A DNA stretch of 64,000 nt, taken from Salinarimonas ramus. GTDB taxonomy: Bacteria; Pseudomonadota; Alphaproteobacteria; Rhizobiales; Beijerinckiaceae. Positions 34,236 through 42,476 of this stretch are shown piece by piece. Positions within the stretch are counted from its first letter, which is position 1. Every line of letters starts with the position of its first letter. Under the pieces are notes generated by a model. That model was not told the origin of the DNA. It ran no database searches and worked only from the letters and a program-made list of their open reading frames with translations. The translations under genes and the position numbers were made by a program. The stretch is from positions 310,001 through 374,000 of the forward strand of contig NZ_BMMF01000001.1 in assembly GCF_014645695.1 (NCBI RefSeq). The letters run 5' to 3'.

Positions 34236-34718
34236 ATGTCAGAAGACCGCCCGCCGAACGACCGTCCTCCCGCCGCCTCGCGCGCGGTGCCGCGGGCGCA
34301 GAAGGAGCGCACGCTCCCCATCGACAAGGACGTCTTCGCGCATCGTCTCTGGCAGGCGATCAAGCGCAGCGGCCTGACCTATCGCGAGACCGCGCGGCGA
34401 GCGCAGGAGCACCTGCCGACGGGCCTGCGCATGTCCGACGTCAGCGTCTGGTCCTATGCCAAGGGCCGCAGCCTGCCGCGGCGCATGGCGCAGATCGAGG
34501 CGCTCGCCCAGGTTCTCGACGTCGCCGTCTCGGATCTCGTGGAGGAGATCGACCCCTTGCGCGCCGCGCAGAAGACGACGGCGCGCATCGAGGATCTCGG
34601 GCACGGCCGGGCGCGGATCGAGATCAATCAGGAGGTGAGCTGGGACGTGGCCATGTCCGTGCTCAAGCTCCTGCGCGGCCGCGTTGGCGATGCCTCCAGC
34701 GGCGATCCGGAGGGCTGA
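34236..34718 (+). CDS. Helix-turn-helix (Xre-type) regulator
   Basis: A 160-residue protein. Residues about 30-110 form a Cro/C1-type HTH: FAHRLWQAIKRSGLTYRETARRAQEHLPTGLRMSDVSVWSYAKGRSLPRRMAQIEALAQVLDVAVSDLVEE. The N-terminal 25 residues are disordered and Pro/Arg-rich. The C-terminal 50 (TARIEDLGHGRARIEINQEVSWDVAMSVLKLLRG) form a small strand-helix unit. The ATG at 34236 is favoured over an upstream in-frame GTG. Targets are unknown; the divergent Tad-like gene is a candidate. Confidence 0.82.
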   Translation: MSEDRPPNDRPPAASRAVPRAQKERTLPIDKDVFAHRLWQAIKRSGLTYRETARRAQEHLPTGLRMSDVSVWSYAKGRSLPRRMAQIEALAQVLDVAVSDLVEEIDPLRAAQKTTARIEDLGHGRARIEINQEVSWDVAMSVLKLLRGRVGDASSGDPEG

Positions 34719-34730
34719 GCCTCCCCCCTC

Positions 34731-35732
34731 TCAAGGGATCTCGGACAGGGCCACCGTCCGCCCCTCGCGCACGGAGAGGAGCGCCGCCTCCGCGATCCGC
34801 AGCGCCGCGACCCCGTCCGCGCCGGTCGAGGTGATCGGCGCGCCGTCGGTCAACGCCGCGACGAACGCCGCGATCTCGTTGGCATAGGCCTGCGTGTAGC
34901 GGGTCATGAAGAAGTCGTAGAGCGGCGGGCGCGTGAAGCCGCCCTCGTCGGCCACCTCGATCATGGCCGGGCGCTGGTTCTCCGCGGCGATCATGCCCTT
35001 GGACCCATGCACCTCGATGCGCTGGTCGTAGCCGTAGGACGCGCGCCGCGAATTCGAGACGATCACCTGGCGCCCGGATACGGTCTCCAGCACCACGCTG
35101 GCGCTGTCGAAGTCCCCCGCCTCGCCGATGGCCGGATCGACCATCACCGCCGCGCGGGCGGTGACCTGCGCGATCTCCTCGCCCATGAGAAAGCGCGCCA
35201 TGTCGAAATCGTGGATCGTCATGTCGCGGAAGATCCCGCCCGACACGCGGATGTAGGCGATCGGCGGCGGGGCGGGATCGCGCGACGTCAGCGTCGCCAT
35301 CTCGGGCGTGCCGATCCGCCCCGCCTGGATCTGCGCCTTGAGCGCCATGAAGGATGCATCGAAGCGCCGGTTGAAGCCCAGCATGAACGGCGTCTTCGTC
35401 TCCTCGACCACGGCGAGGCAGGCGCGCACGCGCTCGAGCGAGAGGTCGATGGGCTTCTCGCAGAAGATCGCCTTGCCGGCGCGGGCGAAGAGCTCGATCT
35501 GCTCGGCGTGACGGTCCGTGGGGCTCGCCACCACGACGGCGTCGATGTCGTCCGAGGCGGCGATGGCCTCGACCTCACGGATATCGGCACCGTATTTTGC
35601 GGCGAGCGCGGCGGCGGCTGCCGCGTCCGGATCGGCGAGCGCGACGAGGCGGGCGCCCTCCACCGCGGCGATGGCGGCGCCGTGCACCTTGCCGATGCGG
35701 CCCGCACCGAGAAGCGCGAAACGGATGGTCAT
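34731..35732 (-). CDS. iolG: Gfo/Idh/MocA oxidoreductase, inositol 2-dehydrogenase-like
   Basis: A 333-residue NAD(P)-dependent sugar/polyol dehydrogenase. It has the Rossmann GAGRIGKVHGAAIAA, then VASPTDRHAEQIELFARAGKAIFCEKPIDLSLERV (catalytic Lys in CEKP), MLGFNRRFDASFMALK and GGIFRDMTIHDFDMARFLMGEE, which has the Asp/His pair of inositol dehydrogenases. It agrees with IolG more than other subfamilies, but no other iol genes are in the window, so the substrate remains probable rather than proved. It follows the RND permease by 39 bases on the same strand. Confidence 0.85.
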   Translation of the reverse strand: MTIRFALLGAGRIGKVHGAAIAAVEGARLVALADPDAAAAAALAAKYGADIREVEAIAASDDIDAVVVASPTDRHAEQIELFARAGKAIFCEKPIDLSLERVRACLAVVEETKTPFMLGFNRRFDASFMALKAQIQAGRIGTPEMATLTSRDPAPPPIAYIRVSGGIFRDMTIHDFDMARFLMGEEIAQVTARAAVMVDPAIGEAGDFDSASVVLETVSGRQVIVSNSRRASYGYDQRIEVHGSKGMIAAENQRPAMIEVADEGGFTRPPLYDFFMTRYTQAYANEIAAFVAALTDGAPITSTGADGVAALRIAEAALLSVREGRTVALSEIP

Positions 35733-35771
35733 GGTCTCCTCCCTGTCGAATCGAGCGGGGAGTGAACGTTC

Positions 35772-38700
35772 TCAGGCCGGCGAGGGCAATGCCGCGACCG
35801 CATTCCTGCCGCGCCGCGAGAGCACGAGAGCGACGAGCGTCGGCGTGAAGTAGAAGGACACCACGGTCGAGAGCAGCACGCCGCCGGCGATCGCCACCGC
35901 GAAGGGCGGCCAGAAGCCCCCGCCCGCGAGGATCAGCGGCAGGAAGCCTCCCACCGTCGTGACCGTGGTCGAGACGATGTGGCGCGCCGAGCGCACCACC
36001 ACGGCACGGATCGCATCGAGATCGCCGGTGCGCGCCGCCTCGTCCTCCTGGATCGCCGTGATGACGATGATCGCCGCGTTGATCGACACGCCGATGGAGC
36101 CGATCGCCCCGATCAGCGCCTGGACGCCGAAGGGCATTTGCAGGAGCGCGAGCGCCAGCACGGAGAGCCCGAAGGAGAGGACGCAGACCGCGCCCGCGAC
36201 GAGCGCCAGCCGATACGACAGGAAGGTGAGCACGATCGTCACGACGGTGAGCGTCACGACGAGACCCAGCGTCGAGACGAGGTTGCGCACGGTCTCGGCG
36301 CGGGCGTCGCTGTCGCCGCCGAACTCGAGCCGGTAGCCCTCGGGCAGGGCGAGCGCGCCCTCGGCGAGGCGCGCCTGCAGCACGCCGAGCGCCTCCTCCG
36401 GCAGGATGCCGTGAGCGAGGTAGCCCTGCACGACGTTGATCCGCTCCCCGCCGCGCCGCGCGATCGGGCTCTCGGAGGGCACCATCTCCCAATCGCCGAG
36501 CGCCGAGAGCGGGATGCCGGGATGCCCTTCTCCTGCGGCCGCGCCGCCCGCGGCGACCATGTCGAGGCCGCGCACGGCGGAGAGATCGCCGCGCACGCCC
36601 TCGCCGACGCGCACGCGCACGGGCAGCTCCTCGGTCTCCTCCAGGAGCGAGCCGCCGGTCGCGCCTTCGAGGGTCGTCTGCAGCTGGGCGGCGACGCTCG
36701 CGAGGTCGAGGCCGGCGAGCCGCACCTCGTCCTCGTCGAGCCGGAAGACGAGCTTGGGCGCGCCGCCCTCCAGCGTCGCCCGCGTGTGGATGACGCTGGG
36801 GATGTCGGCCATGAGCGCGCGCGCCTCGGCGCCGAGGCGTCGCAGCGTCTCGAGATCGGGCCCGACGAGGCGCATCTCGAGGGGCGCCGAGACCGGCGGG
36901 CCCTGGACGAGGCCGCGCACCAGGATCTGCGCCTGCGGCAGGGCCGCGTCGAGCTCGGCCTGGAGGCGCGGGATCAGCGCGTCCGTGGCATCGGGGCTTT
37001 GCGTGAACACCAGCGCCTCGGCGAAATGCGCCGTCGCGTCCCGGTTCGCCTGCATGTTGTAGTAGAAGGCCGGCGCGCTCTCGCCGACGACCCAATGGGT
37101 CGAGACGATCTCGGGCGCGTCCCCCATCACCGCGTCGGCCGCGCGGGCGATCCGCGCCGTCTCGCCGATCGCCGTGCCGGCGGGGAGCAGCACCTGCACG
37201 TAGAGCTGGTCGCGCTCGACGCCCGGGAAGAACTGCGCGGTGAGCGTCGGGAACGACATGAACCCCGCCACCGGCAGCGCCAGCGAGAGCGCCAGGGCCG
37301 CGAGCTTGTGGCGAAGCGCGAGCGCGATCGAACGATCGAACAGGCGCCCCAGGACGGGAATCGTCACCCCGTTCGAGAGCATGCCGCCCTGCCCGCCCCG
37401 CGTCTGCGCGAGAAGCCGCCCGGCGAGCGCCGGCGTGATCGTCAGCGCGATGGCCAGCGACGCGAAGAGCATGATGATCACCGCGAGCGCGATCGAGCCG
37501 ACGAAGTCGCCCGCCGGCCCCGGCAAGAGCGCCATCGGCAGGAAGGCGAGCACCGTCGTCACCGTGGAGGCCAGGAGCGGCGCCGCGAGCCGCCGCACGG
37601 ACTGCCCGACGGCGGCGAGCGGCGCGACGCCCTCGGCGATGCGCCGGCGGATCTCGTCCGTCATCACGATCGCCGCGTCGACGAGGAGGCCGAGCGCCAC
37701 GATCAGCCCCGTCACCGACATCTGCTGGATGGTAATGCCCGTGCGCTGCATGATCGTGATGGAGACGAGCGCGGCGAGCGGGATCACGGCGGCCACGATC
37801 AGCGCCGCGCGCCAGCCGAGCGTGAGCAGCAACACCACGATCACGAGCGAGACGCCGAGCGCGAGATTCGCGCCGAGCTCGCCCAGGCGCGCGGCAGTGT
37901 ACTGCGCCTGGTCGAAGACGAGCCGCGCCTCCAGCCCGCCAGGCAGCTCCTCGCGGAACTGGTCCAACGTGTCGGCGAGCGCCGCGGACCAGACGTCGAC
38001 CTGCCGGTCCGCCTCCATCCGCGCGGCGACGAGCACGCCGGCGCTCCCCTCCGAGACGGCGAGCGAGGGCGGCGGCAGGCGCTCGGCCCGCGCGACGGTG
38101 CCGAGATCGGCGACACGCACGCTGGTGCCGTCGGCGCCGAGGCGCACGGGGATCTCGCGCACCCGCGAAAGGTCCTCGATGGCGCCCTCGACCTCGATGA
38201 GGAGGTCGCCGCGCGCGCCGCGCACCTGACCGGCGGCGACCTTCGCGTCCGCCGCGGCGATGGCGCGGGAGACCTCGGAAGCGGTGAGGCCGAGCGCGGC
38301 GAGCCGGGCGGGGTCTAGCGTGACGACGACCTCCTCCTCGGGCGCGCCGTAGAGCTTGACGAGCCGCGTCTCGGGCACACGGCGCAGGCGGTCCTGCAGC
38401 TCCTCCGCGGTGCGGCGCAGGATCGAGGGCGGTACCTCCACTCCCTCGCGCGGCACGATGGCGACGATGGCGGTGAAGGCGCCCGCGCGGTCGTTGTCGA
38501 AGACGGGAGCGCTCGCGCCCGGCGGGAACCGCCGCGCGGCCGCGTCGACGGCGTCGCGCACCTCCGACCAGACCTCCTCCAGGCCGTCCTCCGGCAGGAA
38601 TTGCGAGAGCTCGATCGTCACCGACGAGACGCCCGCGGCGGAGGCGGATTCCACCACCTCGATCTCCGCGAGCGTCCGCAGCTCCGCCTCGAGCGGCTCG

Positions 38701-38885
38701 GTGACCAGCGCCTCCACGCGATCCGGCGCCGCGCCGGGGAAGGTGGTGACGATCGTCGCGAACAGGTTCGTGATCGTCGGGTCCTCCTGGCGCGCGATGG
38801 TCAGGAGGGCGGAGGTGCCGAGCGCCACGGCCGTGAGGATGGCGAGCCAGAGGAGCCGCGGGTTGCGGTAGAAGAACGTGTCCAT
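35772..38885 (-). CDS. RND efflux pump permease
   Basis: A 1037-residue RND transporter with 12 membrane helices and two large periplasmic loops. It shows QEDPTITNLFATIVTTFPGAAPDRVEALVTEPLE at the N-terminus, EVVESASAAGVSSVTIE, and GLLVDAAIVMTDEIRRRIAEG in helix 4. Instead of the AcrB-type VDDAI with two adjacent Asp it has VDAAI, and the helix-10 position of the relay Lys reads VSINAAIIVITAI. The first Asp is therefore kept but the second Asp and the Lys are replaced. It lies downstream of its membrane-fusion partner (16-base gap), and a TetR gene is divergent. The pump's substrate is unknown. Confidence 0.93.
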   Translation of the reverse strand: MDTFFYRNPRLLWLAILTAVALGTSALLTIARQEDPTITNLFATIVTTFPGAAPDRVEALVTEPLEAELRTLAEIEVVESASAAGVSSVTIELSQFLPEDGLEEVWSEVRDAVDAAARRFPPGASAPVFDNDRAGAFTAIVAIVPREGVEVPPSILRRTAEELQDRLRRVPETRLVKLYGAPEEEVVVTLDPARLAALGLTASEVSRAIAAADAKVAAGQVRGARGDLLIEVEGAIEDLSRVREIPVRLGADGTSVRVADLGTVARAERLPPPSLAVSEGSAGVLVAARMEADRQVDVWSAALADTLDQFREELPGGLEARLVFDQAQYTAARLGELGANLALGVSLVIVVLLLTLGWRAALIVAAVIPLAALVSITIMQRTGITIQQMSVTGLIVALGLLVDAAIVMTDEIRRRIAEGVAPLAAVGQSVRRLAAPLLASTVTTVLAFLPMALLPGPAGDFVGSIALAVIIMLFASLAIALTITPALAGRLLAQTRGGQGGMLSNGVTIPVLGRLFDRSIALALRHKLAALALSLALPVAGFMSFPTLTAQFFPGVERDQLYVQVLLPAGTAIGETARIARAADAVMGDAPEIVSTHWVVGESAPAFYYNMQANRDATAHFAEALVFTQSPDATDALIPRLQAELDAALPQAQILVRGLVQGPPVSAPLEMRLVGPDLETLRRLGAEARALMADIPSVIHTRATLEGGAPKLVFRLDEDEVRLAGLDLASVAAQLQTTLEGATGGSLLEETEELPVRVRVGEGVRGDLSAVRGLDMVAAGGAAAGEGHPGIPLSALGDWEMVPSESPIARRGGERINVVQGYLAHGILPEEALGVLQARLAEGALALPEGYRLEFGGDSDARAETVRNLVSTLGLVVTLTVVTIVLTFLSYRLALVAGAVCVLSFGLSVLALALLQMPFGVQALIGAIGSIGVSINAAIIVITAIQEDEAARTGDLDAIRAVVVRSARHIVSTTVTTVGGFLPLILAGGGFWPPFAVAIAGGVLLSTVVSFYFTPTLVALVLSRRGRNAVAALPSPA

Positions 38886-38901
38886 GGCATGGTGCCTCCG
38901 C

Positions 38902-40038
38902 TCAATCGGCTTGGGCGACGAGAACCGCCTGGCCGGGCGCCAAGCGATGCGTGCCGCCGGCGACGAGGGCGGCGCCGGGGCGCAGCGTGCCGCGCACGAA
39001 AGCGCGATCGTCCACCACGTGCAGAACCTCCACCGCCTCGCGCACGATCCGCGCCGGCTCGGCCTCGCCGGCCTCGGCGACGAGCACGCTCCAGGTGCCG
39101 CGCCGGCCTTCGCTCAAGGCGGCCACGGGAAGCCAGAAGCCAGGCTCCTCGATGCGCCGCGGCAGCCGCAGCTCGACGCTCGCGCCGAAGGCGACGTCCA
39201 CAGGACGCTCGGGGGCGAGGAGCGCCGTGACGGTGCGCGTGTCGCGGGCGAGATCCGGGCGCAGCGCCAGCACGCGCGCAGGCACCTCGCGCCCCGCGAC
39301 GACGAGCGTCGCGCGATCCCCGACCGCGAGCGCCGAGGCGGCCTCTTGCGAGAGCCCCACCCGCGCCCGCGGCGCCTCCGTCTCGAGCAGCCGCACGACG
39401 GGAGTGCCCGCGGAGACGACCGTCCCCTCGTCGACGGCGCGGGCGGCGATGGTGCCGGCATAGGGCGCGTGCAGAGCCGTCTTCGCGATGTCGACGTCGA
39501 GGCGGGCGATCGCCGCATCGACCTCGGCGAGCCGCGCGGCCTCGAGCTCGGCCGAGAGCCGCGCCTCGTCGAGCCGCTGGCTCGAGGCGTGGCCCGCCTC
39601 GCCGAGCTCCCGCTGGCGCGCCAGGGTGCGCCTCGCGAGATCGAGGGAGGCGGCGATCTGGTCGCGCTGCGCGAGAAGGCGGGTGCGCTCGGCGTCGAGA
39701 GCGGCCGTGTCGAGCCGCGCGACGAGCGCGCCTTGCGCGACGCGCGCCCCCTCCTCCACCAGCACCTCGACGACGAGGCCCGGCCGCTCGAAGGCGAGAT
39801 CGGCCTCCCGCGCCGGCTCCAGCCGGCCGAGATAGCGGTCCTCGACCACGTAGCCCGTCTCGCGCACGAGCCGCGTGACGCTCACCGGCAACGGCTCGGG
39901 CTCGGCGCGCGCGGCCTGCGCCCGCGCATCCGCCCGGTCCTGCAGGACGCCGACGCCCGTCACGACGCCGAAGCCGGTCGCGGCGACGATGCCGATCTGG
40001 GCGACGAGGGAAATCACGCGGCCGAAGCGGGTTGGCAT
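38902..40038 (-). CDS. RND efflux periplasmic adaptor (membrane fusion protein)
   Basis: A 378-residue HlyD/AcrA-type adaptor. One N-terminal membrane anchor (LVAQIGIVAATGFGVVTGVGVL) is followed by a lipoyl half-motif (RYLGRLEPAREADLAFERPGLVVEVLVEEGARV), an alpha hairpin (about residues 100-165, Glu/Ala/Arg-rich coiled coil), the returning half-motif TALHAPYAGTIAARAVDEGTVVSAGTPVVRLLE and a beta barrel. No lipobox Cys is seen. It is the first gene of the pump operon. Two palindromes that match each other in sequence lie in its promoter region and are likely TetR operators. Confidence 0.92.
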   Translation of the reverse strand: MPTRFGRVISLVAQIGIVAATGFGVVTGVGVLQDRADARAQAARAEPEPLPVSVTRLVRETGYVVEDRYLGRLEPAREADLAFERPGLVVEVLVEEGARVAQGALVARLDTAALDAERTRLLAQRDQIAASLDLARRTLARQRELGEAGHASSQRLDEARLSAELEAARLAEVDAAIARLDVDIAKTALHAPYAGTIAARAVDEGTVVSAGTPVVRLLETEAPRARVGLSQEAASALAVGDRATLVVAGREVPARVLALRPDLARDTRTVTALLAPERPVDVAFGASVELRLPRRIEEPGFWLPVAALSEGRRGTWSVLVAEAGEAEPARIVREAVEVLHVVDDRAFVRGTLRPGAALVAGGTHRLAPGQAVLVAQAD

Positions 40039-40080
40039 GGCACACTCCCACGGAGGAACGGTGCGAACTCTGGTGGAAAA

Positions 40081-40103
40081 CGAGACGAGACCGTATCGTC
40101 TCG
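40081..40103. promoter_or_regulatory. TetR-type operator 1
   Basis: CGAGACGA and TCGTCTCG are exact inverted arms around a seven-base spacer, between the divergent adaptor and TetR genes. The arm sequence is shared in part with operator 2 (CGAGAC). Confidence 0.7.
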
Positions 40104-40114
40104 CACAGCCTTAA

Positions 40115-40134
40115 ACGAGACCGCCGGGTCTCGT
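40115..40134. promoter_or_regulatory. TetR-type operator 2
   Basis: ACGAGACC and GGTCTCGT are exact inverted arms around GCCG. It lies 31 bases from the TetR start and shares the ACGAGAC half-site with operator 1, which supports control of both divergent genes by one repressor. Confidence 0.7.
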
Positions 40135-40164
40135 CAACGCCGAACCTACGTGCTAGGGGGGAGC

Positions 40165-40788
40165 ATGGATCACGCCATCGCGAGCACCGGCGCCGCGACC
40201 CGAAGCCTCGACCCGGGCAAGCGGCGCGCCATCCTGGAGGGCGCGCAGGAGGTCTTCCTGCGCGACGGCTTCTCGGCGACCAGCATGGACGAGGTCGCCC
40301 GGGCGGCGGGCGTCGGCAAGATGACCGTCTACCGCCATTTCGGCAGCAAGGACGCCTTGTTTCGCGACATGCTGCGCGAGATCTGCGGAGGCACGCTCGT
40401 CGACGCGCCGACGCCGCCGGGCGCGACGCTGGAGGAGGAGCTGCGCTCCATCGGCCACGCCTTCGTGGAGCTGATCACGCATCCGCGTCGGCTGGGCACC
40501 TACCGCGTCGCCCTTTCGGAGGCGGAGCGCACCCCCGACGTCTCGAAGCTGTTCTACGAGGGCGCGGTGACGCCCGTCGTCGAGCGGGTGGCGGATCGCG
40601 TCGCCGCCCACGCGCCGGACCTGCCCGCGGAGGAGGTGCGCCTCCTCGCCGGCGCCTACCTCCAGATCGTGCAGGGCTACGCCTTCATGCGGCTGATCAT
40701 GGGCATGGACCGGGAGCCGGACATGGCGATGTTCGAGCGCCAGATCGCGCTCGCCTCGGAAATGATCGCCGCGCGCGCGGCGGGCTGA
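40165..40788 (+). CDS. TetR-family repressor of the RND pump
   Basis: A 207-residue regulator. The N-terminal TetR HTH is plain: RRAILEGAQEVFLRDGFSATSMDEVARAAGVGKMTVYRHFGSKDALFRDML (residues about 20-70). The C-terminal all-helical domain (TLEEELRSIGHAFVELITHPRRLGTYRVALSEAERTPDVSKLFYEGAV) is of the type that senses small hydrophobic ligands. It is divergent from the adaptor gene with two strong palindromes between, so it should repress the pump and itself. GGGGGGAGC precedes the ATG. Confidence 0.92.
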   Translation: MDHAIASTGAATRSLDPGKRRAILEGAQEVFLRDGFSATSMDEVARAAGVGKMTVYRHFGSKDALFRDMLREICGGTLVDAPTPPGATLEEELRSIGHAFVELITHPRRLGTYRVALSEAERTPDVSKLFYEGAVTPVVERVADRVAAHAPDLPAEEVRLLAGAYLQIVQGYAFMRLIMGMDREPDMAMFERQIALASEMIAARAAG

Positions 40789-40800
40789 CACCTTCCGGCA

Positions 40801-40817
40801 GGGCGCGCACGGCGCCC
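40801..40817. terminator. Hairpin between tetR and the ABC ATPase gene
   Basis: GGGCGC and GCGCCC pair across a five-base loop in the 30-base gap between two convergent genes. It is a short, GC-rich candidate bidirectional terminator without T run. Confidence 0.4.
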
Positions 40818-40818
40818 C

Positions 40819-41595
40819 TCACCACCAGAGACCGACGGCCTCCTGGTCCGTCTCGCGGGCGGCGGGGCGGCGGGCTTCGTCGAGGGCGGCGTAGAGCGTG
40901 CGGGAGACGGCCTCGACGCCGGGGCTCGTACGCTCGCGGGGGCGAGCGAGCAGCACCTCGATCTCGTCGTGGACGCGGCCGGGATCGGGGCGCATGACGA
41001 CGACGCGATCGGCCAGCATCACCGCCTCGGCGACGTCGTGGGTGACGATGACGATGGTCAGCCCCGCCGCCTTCCACAAAGCCAGGAGATGCCCGTGCAG
41101 GTCCGCGCGGGTGAAGGCGTCGAGCGCCGAGAACGGCTCGTCGAGGAGGAGCACCTCCGGACCCGCCGCGAAAGCGCGGGCGATGGCGACGCGCTGCTGC
41201 TGACCGCCGGAGAGATCCCGCGGCAGCCGGTCGGCGTGCTCGGCGAGGCCGACGCGCTCGAGCGCGTCCGCCACCGCCCCGTCCCGCTCGCCCGCGGGGC
41301 GACGCAGGAGCCCGAAAGCGACGTTCTGCGCCACCGTCAGCCAGGGGAGGAGCCGCGGCTCCTGGAAGACGACGCCGATCTTGGGATGCGGGTCGACGAC
41401 CGGCTCGCCGTCGATGGCGATCGTCCCCGCGCTCGGCCGATCGAGGCCGGCGACGAGGCGCATGAGCGTCGTCTTCCCGCAGCCCGACCCGCCCACGATG
41501 GCGACGATCTCGCCGCGGCGCACGTCGAGCTCGATGTCGGACAGCGCGCGCTTGCCGTCGGAATAGGTCTTCGAGAGGCGCTCGATGGTGAGCAT
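40819..41595 (-). CDS. ABC ATPase, nitrate/sulfonate/taurine type
   Basis: A 258-residue ATPase of the SsuB/TauB/NrtD group. It has Walker A GGSGCGKTTLMRLVAGLDRPSAG, Q-loop VVFQEPRLLPWLTVAQNV, signature LSGGQQQRVAIARAFA, Walker B VLLLDEPFSALDAFTR and H-loop VIVTHDVAEAV. The Q-loop EPRLLPWLTV stretch is typical for sulfonate and nitrate importers. It is the third gene after the binding protein and permease, with a 23-base gap from the permease. The exact substrate (alkanesulfonate, taurine, nitrate or thiamine precursor) is undetermined. Confidence 0.9.
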   Translation of the reverse strand: MLTIERLSKTYSDGKRALSDIELDVRRGEIVAIVGGSGCGKTTLMRLVAGLDRPSAGTIAIDGEPVVDPHPKIGVVFQEPRLLPWLTVAQNVAFGLLRRPAGERDGAVADALERVGLAEHADRLPRDLSGGQQQRVAIARAFAAGPEVLLLDEPFSALDAFTRADLHGHLLALWKAAGLTIVIVTHDVAEAVMLADRVVVMRPDPGRVHDEIEVLLARPRERTSPGVEAVSRTLYAALDEARRPAARETDQEAVGLWW

Positions 41596-41618
41596 GGGAC
41601 GGGCTCCGATCAGGCGTG

Positions 41619-42476
41619 TCAAAGGCGGTCGCGGGCGACGTCCTGCCAGGCGACGAGCGGGCGCGTCGCGGCGACGAGGACGAGGTCGCAGGCCTTTCCG
41701 AGAAGGGCGAAGGCGACGATGGCGGCGAGGATCTGGTCGGGCTTGCCCATCTGCTGACCGTCGACGAGGAGATAGCCCAGGCCCTCGGACGCGCCCATGA
41801 ACTCCGCCGCCACGACGAACATGAAGCCGAGCCCGAGGCCGGAGCGCAGCGCGGTGAGCGTCTCCGGCAGGACGGCGGGGACGAGCACGCGCCGCACGGT
41901 CTCGACGCGCGACAGCCGGAAGACGCGCGAGACCTCGAGGAGCTTGCGGTCCACGGAGGCGATGGCGTCGCACACTCCGAGATAGACGGGGAAGAACACG
42001 CCCACCGCGATCAAGGCCACCTTCGAGGCCTCGAAGATGCCGAGCCACAGGATGAAGAGCGGCACCCAGGCGATGGAGGGTATCGCCCGCAGGGCCTGCA
42101 GCGTCGGGTCGAGGGTCTCGCGCGCGAAGCGGCTTGCGCCGCACAGCGCGCCGAGCGCGAGGCCGGCCGCGGCGCCGAGCCCGAAGCCGACGAGGACGCG
42201 CCAGAGCGTCGCGGCGACGTGCAGGAGCAGCTCGCCGCGCGCATGCAGATCGGCGAAGGTCGCGAGCACCCGCGAGGGCGGCGGCAGGAGCCGGCCCTGC
42301 GCGAGGCCCGCCGCCACGATCGCCTCCCAGCCGAGCGCCGCCGCGAGCGGGAGGGCGAGGGCGAGCGCGAGCGTGCGGGGCAGGTTCGCCCCGAGCCGCG
42401 GCAGGGCGAGCCGACGCGCGGGCAGCCGCTCGCCGATCTCCCTGCCCTCCTCGCTCCCGATGGCGCCCCCGCTCAT
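41619..42476 (-). CDS. ABC permease, nitrate/sulfonate/taurine type
   Basis: A 285-residue inner-membrane permease of the SsuC/TauC family with about six helices. The coupling EAA-like region reads DAIASVDRKLLEVSRVFRLSRVETVRRVLVPAVLPETLTALRSGLGLGFMFVVAAEFMG. RAIPSIAWVPLFILWLGIFEASK is the family-specific helix 3 region. The start overlaps the binding-protein stop (ATGA) and is chosen accordingly. About 25 N-terminal residues are polar and cytoplasmic. Confidence 0.92.
   Translation of the reverse strand: MSGGAIGSEEGREIGERLPARRLALPRLGANLPRTLALALALPLAAALGWEAIVAAGLAQGRLLPPPSRVLATFADLHARGELLLHVAATLWRVLVGFGLGAAAGLALGALCGASRFARETLDPTLQALRAIPSIAWVPLFILWLGIFEASKVALIAVGVFFPVYLGVCDAIASVDRKLLEVSRVFRLSRVETVRRVLVPAVLPETLTALRSGLGLGFMFVVAAEFMGASEGLGYLLVDGQQMGKPDQILAAIVAFALLGKACDLVLVAATRPLVAWQDVARDRL

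Noticed and set aside
35979-38318. A 779-codon open frame on the plus strand
   Set aside because: It lies wholly opposite the RND permease gene; its His/Arg/Glu-rich composition is that of an antisense frame in GC-rich coding DNA.
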